Shown: positions 62,235-64,000 of the stretch, piece by piece | Layout of the letters: every line of letters starts with the position of its first letter | How positions within the stretch are numbered: the first letter of the stretch is position 1 | From: Bacillota bacterium | Lineage (GTDB): Bacteria > Bacillota > Clostridia > Christensenellales > Aristaeellaceae | Assembly: GCA_023398575.1 (NCBI GenBank) | Contig: JAEWSC010000064.1 | Location: 131,124 to 195,123 of the forward strand | Reading direction: 5' to 3' | DNA length: 64,000 nt | Notes under the pieces: model-generated | Database searches by the model: none | The model's input: the letters and a program-made list of their open reading frames with translations, nothing else | Told to the model about the DNA's origin: nothing | Translations under genes and position numbers: made by a program

Positions 62235-63116
62235 TTACTTCGCTGCGACTGCGGCATCAACGGTCTCCCAGGTGCGGAGTTCACCGGTGAAGATCGCTGT
62301 GATTTGTTCGCCCGTGAGGCCGGCCAAGGGGTTTGCAACGTTTACGACTACAGCAATACCGTCATGGGCGAACACAGTGGGGGCAAGCACTTCGGCTTCT
62401 TCCGCCTTGAGTTCGCGGCTGGACATGCCCACATCCACTTTACCTTCGGTGACATCTTTGATACCGGCGGACGATCCGTTGTAGGTGATCTCAATGGCAA
62501 CGTTGGGGTTGAGGGCTATATAGGCTTCCTTCAGCTTTTCCATCACCTTTTCCACAGAGGTGGAGCCGGAGAAGGTTAGCTTGCCGGAGAGGGCGGCTGC
62601 GGTATATTCGGGAGCATTCTCTACAGACTCAATGTAGCCACCGGCAACAACGATTTCCTGGCCCTGCTTGGAATTTACATAAACGAGGAAGTCTTTGGCC
62701 AAGGCGTTTTCGCTAGTCTTGGGCAGGGCAAGAACAAAGGGGCGGGAAATCTTGTAGGTGCCGGCTTTTACATTTTCAGCGGTGGCTTCGACACCATCCA
62801 CAGTAAGGGCCTTAACCTTGTCGGTGACAGAGCCCAGAGAGGTGTAACCGATTGCGAAGGCATCGACTTCCACTTTGGCGGTCACTTCATCGGTAGAGCT
62901 GACCATAACGGCTTCGGGGAAGAGGTGGTCTTCGGTTCCGGCATCTGTTTTGACAACAATCTTCATCAGCTCATCAAAGGCCCCACGGGTACCAGAGCTG
63001 GCTTCGCGGGATATAACGGTAATTTCCTCAGCCTTGTCAAATTCCGCGGCCATTGCGGATACAGTCAGGGTCAGCGCCATTGTAAGGCATACGACCAGGG
63101 CAACGATCTTCTTCAT
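62235..63116 (-). CDS. PstS-like phosphate-binding protein with permuted domain order
   Basis: A secreted binding protein of 293 residues with a signal peptide (residues 1-23, ending SAMA). Residues 32-163 carry what is normally the second half of PstS: ITVISREASSGTRGAF, AIGYTSLGSV, YKISRPFVLA and a QGQEIVVAGGYIES stretch. Residues 177-285 carry the normal first half: GKLTFSGSTSVEKVME, GSSAGIKDV, DVGMSSREL, HDGIAVVVN and LTGEQITAIFTGELRTW. So the halves are swapped, as in a circular permutation. Both phosphate-site elements (GSTSV and SSGTR) are kept. It stands alone, with AAGGAG before its ATG and a terminator behind it; no pstCAB is in the window. Binding of another oxyanion is possible. 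Confidence 0.82.
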   Translation of the reverse strand: MKKIVALVVCLTMALTLTVSAMAAEFDKAEEITVISREASSGTRGAFDELMKIVVKTDAGTEDHLFPEAVMVSSTDEVTAKVEVDAFAIGYTSLGSVTDKVKALTVDGVEATAENVKAGTYKISRPFVLALPKTSENALAKDFLVYVNSKQGQEIVVAGGYIESVENAPEYTAAALSGKLTFSGSTSVEKVMEKLKEAYIALNPNVAIEITYNGSSAGIKDVTEGKVDVGMSSRELKAEEAEVLAPTVFAHDGIAVVVNVANPLAGLTGEQITAIFTGELRTWETVDAAVAAK

Positions 63117-63240
63117 AATTTTCTCTCCTTGCTATTCATTCCTTGATGCAAGGTAAGTGTAGCTGAATGGTGTATACACGACATCAGCCTTTTGTTAGCG
63201 CTTTGAAAGAAAAAATGAGAAGCGGGCAAGATTCGCATGA

Positions 63241-63852
63241 TTACACCTGAATGCCGTTGGCGGATAAATCATCAAGCAGCGCCTGCATATCACCAGTGAA
63301 AACATGGCCGGCCATATGAAGACGCCGGCCTCCTTCCACGTTATCTGCATTGTCATCAATAAAAAAACATTCGCATGGATCAAGATGGAAGGTATCAAAC
63401 AGGATGCGATAAATTTTTTCGTCGGGCTTGAGTACATGGTGAAACGCAGATACGATCGTTCCGTCAAAATATCTCAGTGCTTCAAAGGTATCCTTATATA
63501 CAGCAAACCGAATACTGGCGTTGGATAACAGATACATTCTATATCCGTTTGCCTTTAGGACTTTAACCAGTTCCAGCATCCTTGCATCTTGTGGCATGTA
63601 CTCATGCCAATGAGCAATAATCTCATCCAGAACACCATGCAGCCTTTTCGGCAGCCGAAGCTTAACGCGGGCAACGGCGTCTTCATAGGTAAGATCGCCG
63701 CTATCCAGTGAACGCCACTCTTCTTTGCTAAACATTTCGTCTCTAATAAGACATGCATCACTTTCATCCTTTGCATATGGTGCGATGCAAAGCATAGGTG
63801 AAAAACTTCTTAGTACGTTACCCATATCAAATATTATGTTTTTTATCATGTG
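63241..63852 (-). CDS. HAD-family hydrolase (YihX-like)
   Basis: A HAD hydrolase of 203 residues. Motif I is FDMGNVL, in which the second acidic residue is Gly as in YihX-like sugar phosphatases. Motif II is LLSNAS and motif III/IV is KPDEKIY with FFIDDNADNVEGG. The ATG at 63852 has AAGGAGG 5 nt upstream. It lies 124 nt before the PstS-like gene on the same strand. The substrate is unknown. Confidence 0.85.
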   Translation of the reverse strand, partial: HMIKNIIFDMGNVLRSFSPMLCIAPYAKDESDACLIRDEMFSKEEWRSLDSGDLTYEDAVARVKLRLPKRLHGVLDEIIAHWHEYMPQDARMLELVKVLKANGYRMYLLSNASIRFAVYKDTFEALRYFDGTIVSAFHHVLKPDEKIYRILFDTFHLDPCECFFIDDNADNVEGGRRLHMAGHVFTGDMQALLDDLSANGIQV

Positions 63853-64000
63853 TGCCTCCTTATTTGAATGATCACTATTGTACATGATGTCGATTTATTT
63901 GCCCAGCACTTTTTGAATGAGCAGACATATTTGTACTCAATCTCCATGTACATATCGGTAGATATATTGATGACTTTATGAACAAAACCATTTGATTGAC

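Overview
The window looks like a chromosome segment of a spore-forming, anaerobic, clostridia-type Firmicute. The evidence is the sporulation genes (spoIVFA/spoIVFB, spoIIP, gpr), an Rnf ferredoxin:NAD+ oxidoreductase operon, a LexA box of the Gram-positive type, AAGGAGG-like ribosome binding sites with frequent GTG/TTG starts, and gene orders typical of Clostridia (dxs-tlyA-nadK-argR-recN, DUF512-der-plsY, miaB-ricA-mutS-mutL-miaA). Almost everything is core housekeeping. I see no prophage, insertion sequence, CRISPR array or rRNA operon.

Layout. 1-3.8 kb: the end of a QueG-like gene, an ABC exporter pair and a methyltransferase. 3.9-18.0 kb, plus strand: a radical-SAM/DUF2344 pair, RNase G, miaB, a RicA-like gene, mutS, mutL, miaA, a PLP enzyme, spoIVFA and spoIVFB. 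18.0-22.6 kb: tRNA-Trp (minus strand, near-perfect promoter), then proC, rnhA, a Xer-type recombinase, lexA with an SOS box, and a nitroreductase-like gene. 22.6-31.8 kb, minus strand: the cell-elongation operon maf-mreB-mreC-mreC'-mreD-pbp2-minD-rodA. 31.9-36.8 kb: rnfCDEAB. 36.8-42.7 kb: dxs-tlyA-nadK-argR-recN. 42.7-47 kb: hydrolase-murF-ddl-membrane protein. 47-51 kb: pfkB-GNAT, a DUF1330 protein and an EF-G paralogue. 51.2-54.8 kb: a YdeI-like gene, murI, spoIIP and gpr. 54.8-58.4 kb: a MacAB-type exporter. 58.5-61.8 kb, plus strand: DUF512-der-plsY. 62.2-63.9 kb, minus strand: a phosphate-binding-protein relative and a HAD hydrolase.

The genes fall into a few linked jobs: envelope growth (mre, pbp2, rodA, murF, ddl, murI), sporulation and germination, DNA repair and SOS (mutSL, lexA, recN), tRNA/RNA maturation (miaB, miaA, rng), and energy conservation through Rnf.

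Four observations stand out. (1) mreC is a diverged tandem duplicate. The roughly 1.11-kb unit carried the last codons of mreB, and the junction scar is still readable. (2) The rnf operon has no rnfG: rnfD overlaps rnfE directly. (3) The PstS-like binding protein reads as a circular permutation, with the C-terminal half of the normal fold placed before the N-terminal half. (4) minD stands in the elongation operon without minC or minE. Smaller points include a sigma-G-like promoter at gpr, an intrinsic terminator with no room for a promoter before recN, and altered motifs in the EF-G paralogue and in MutL.
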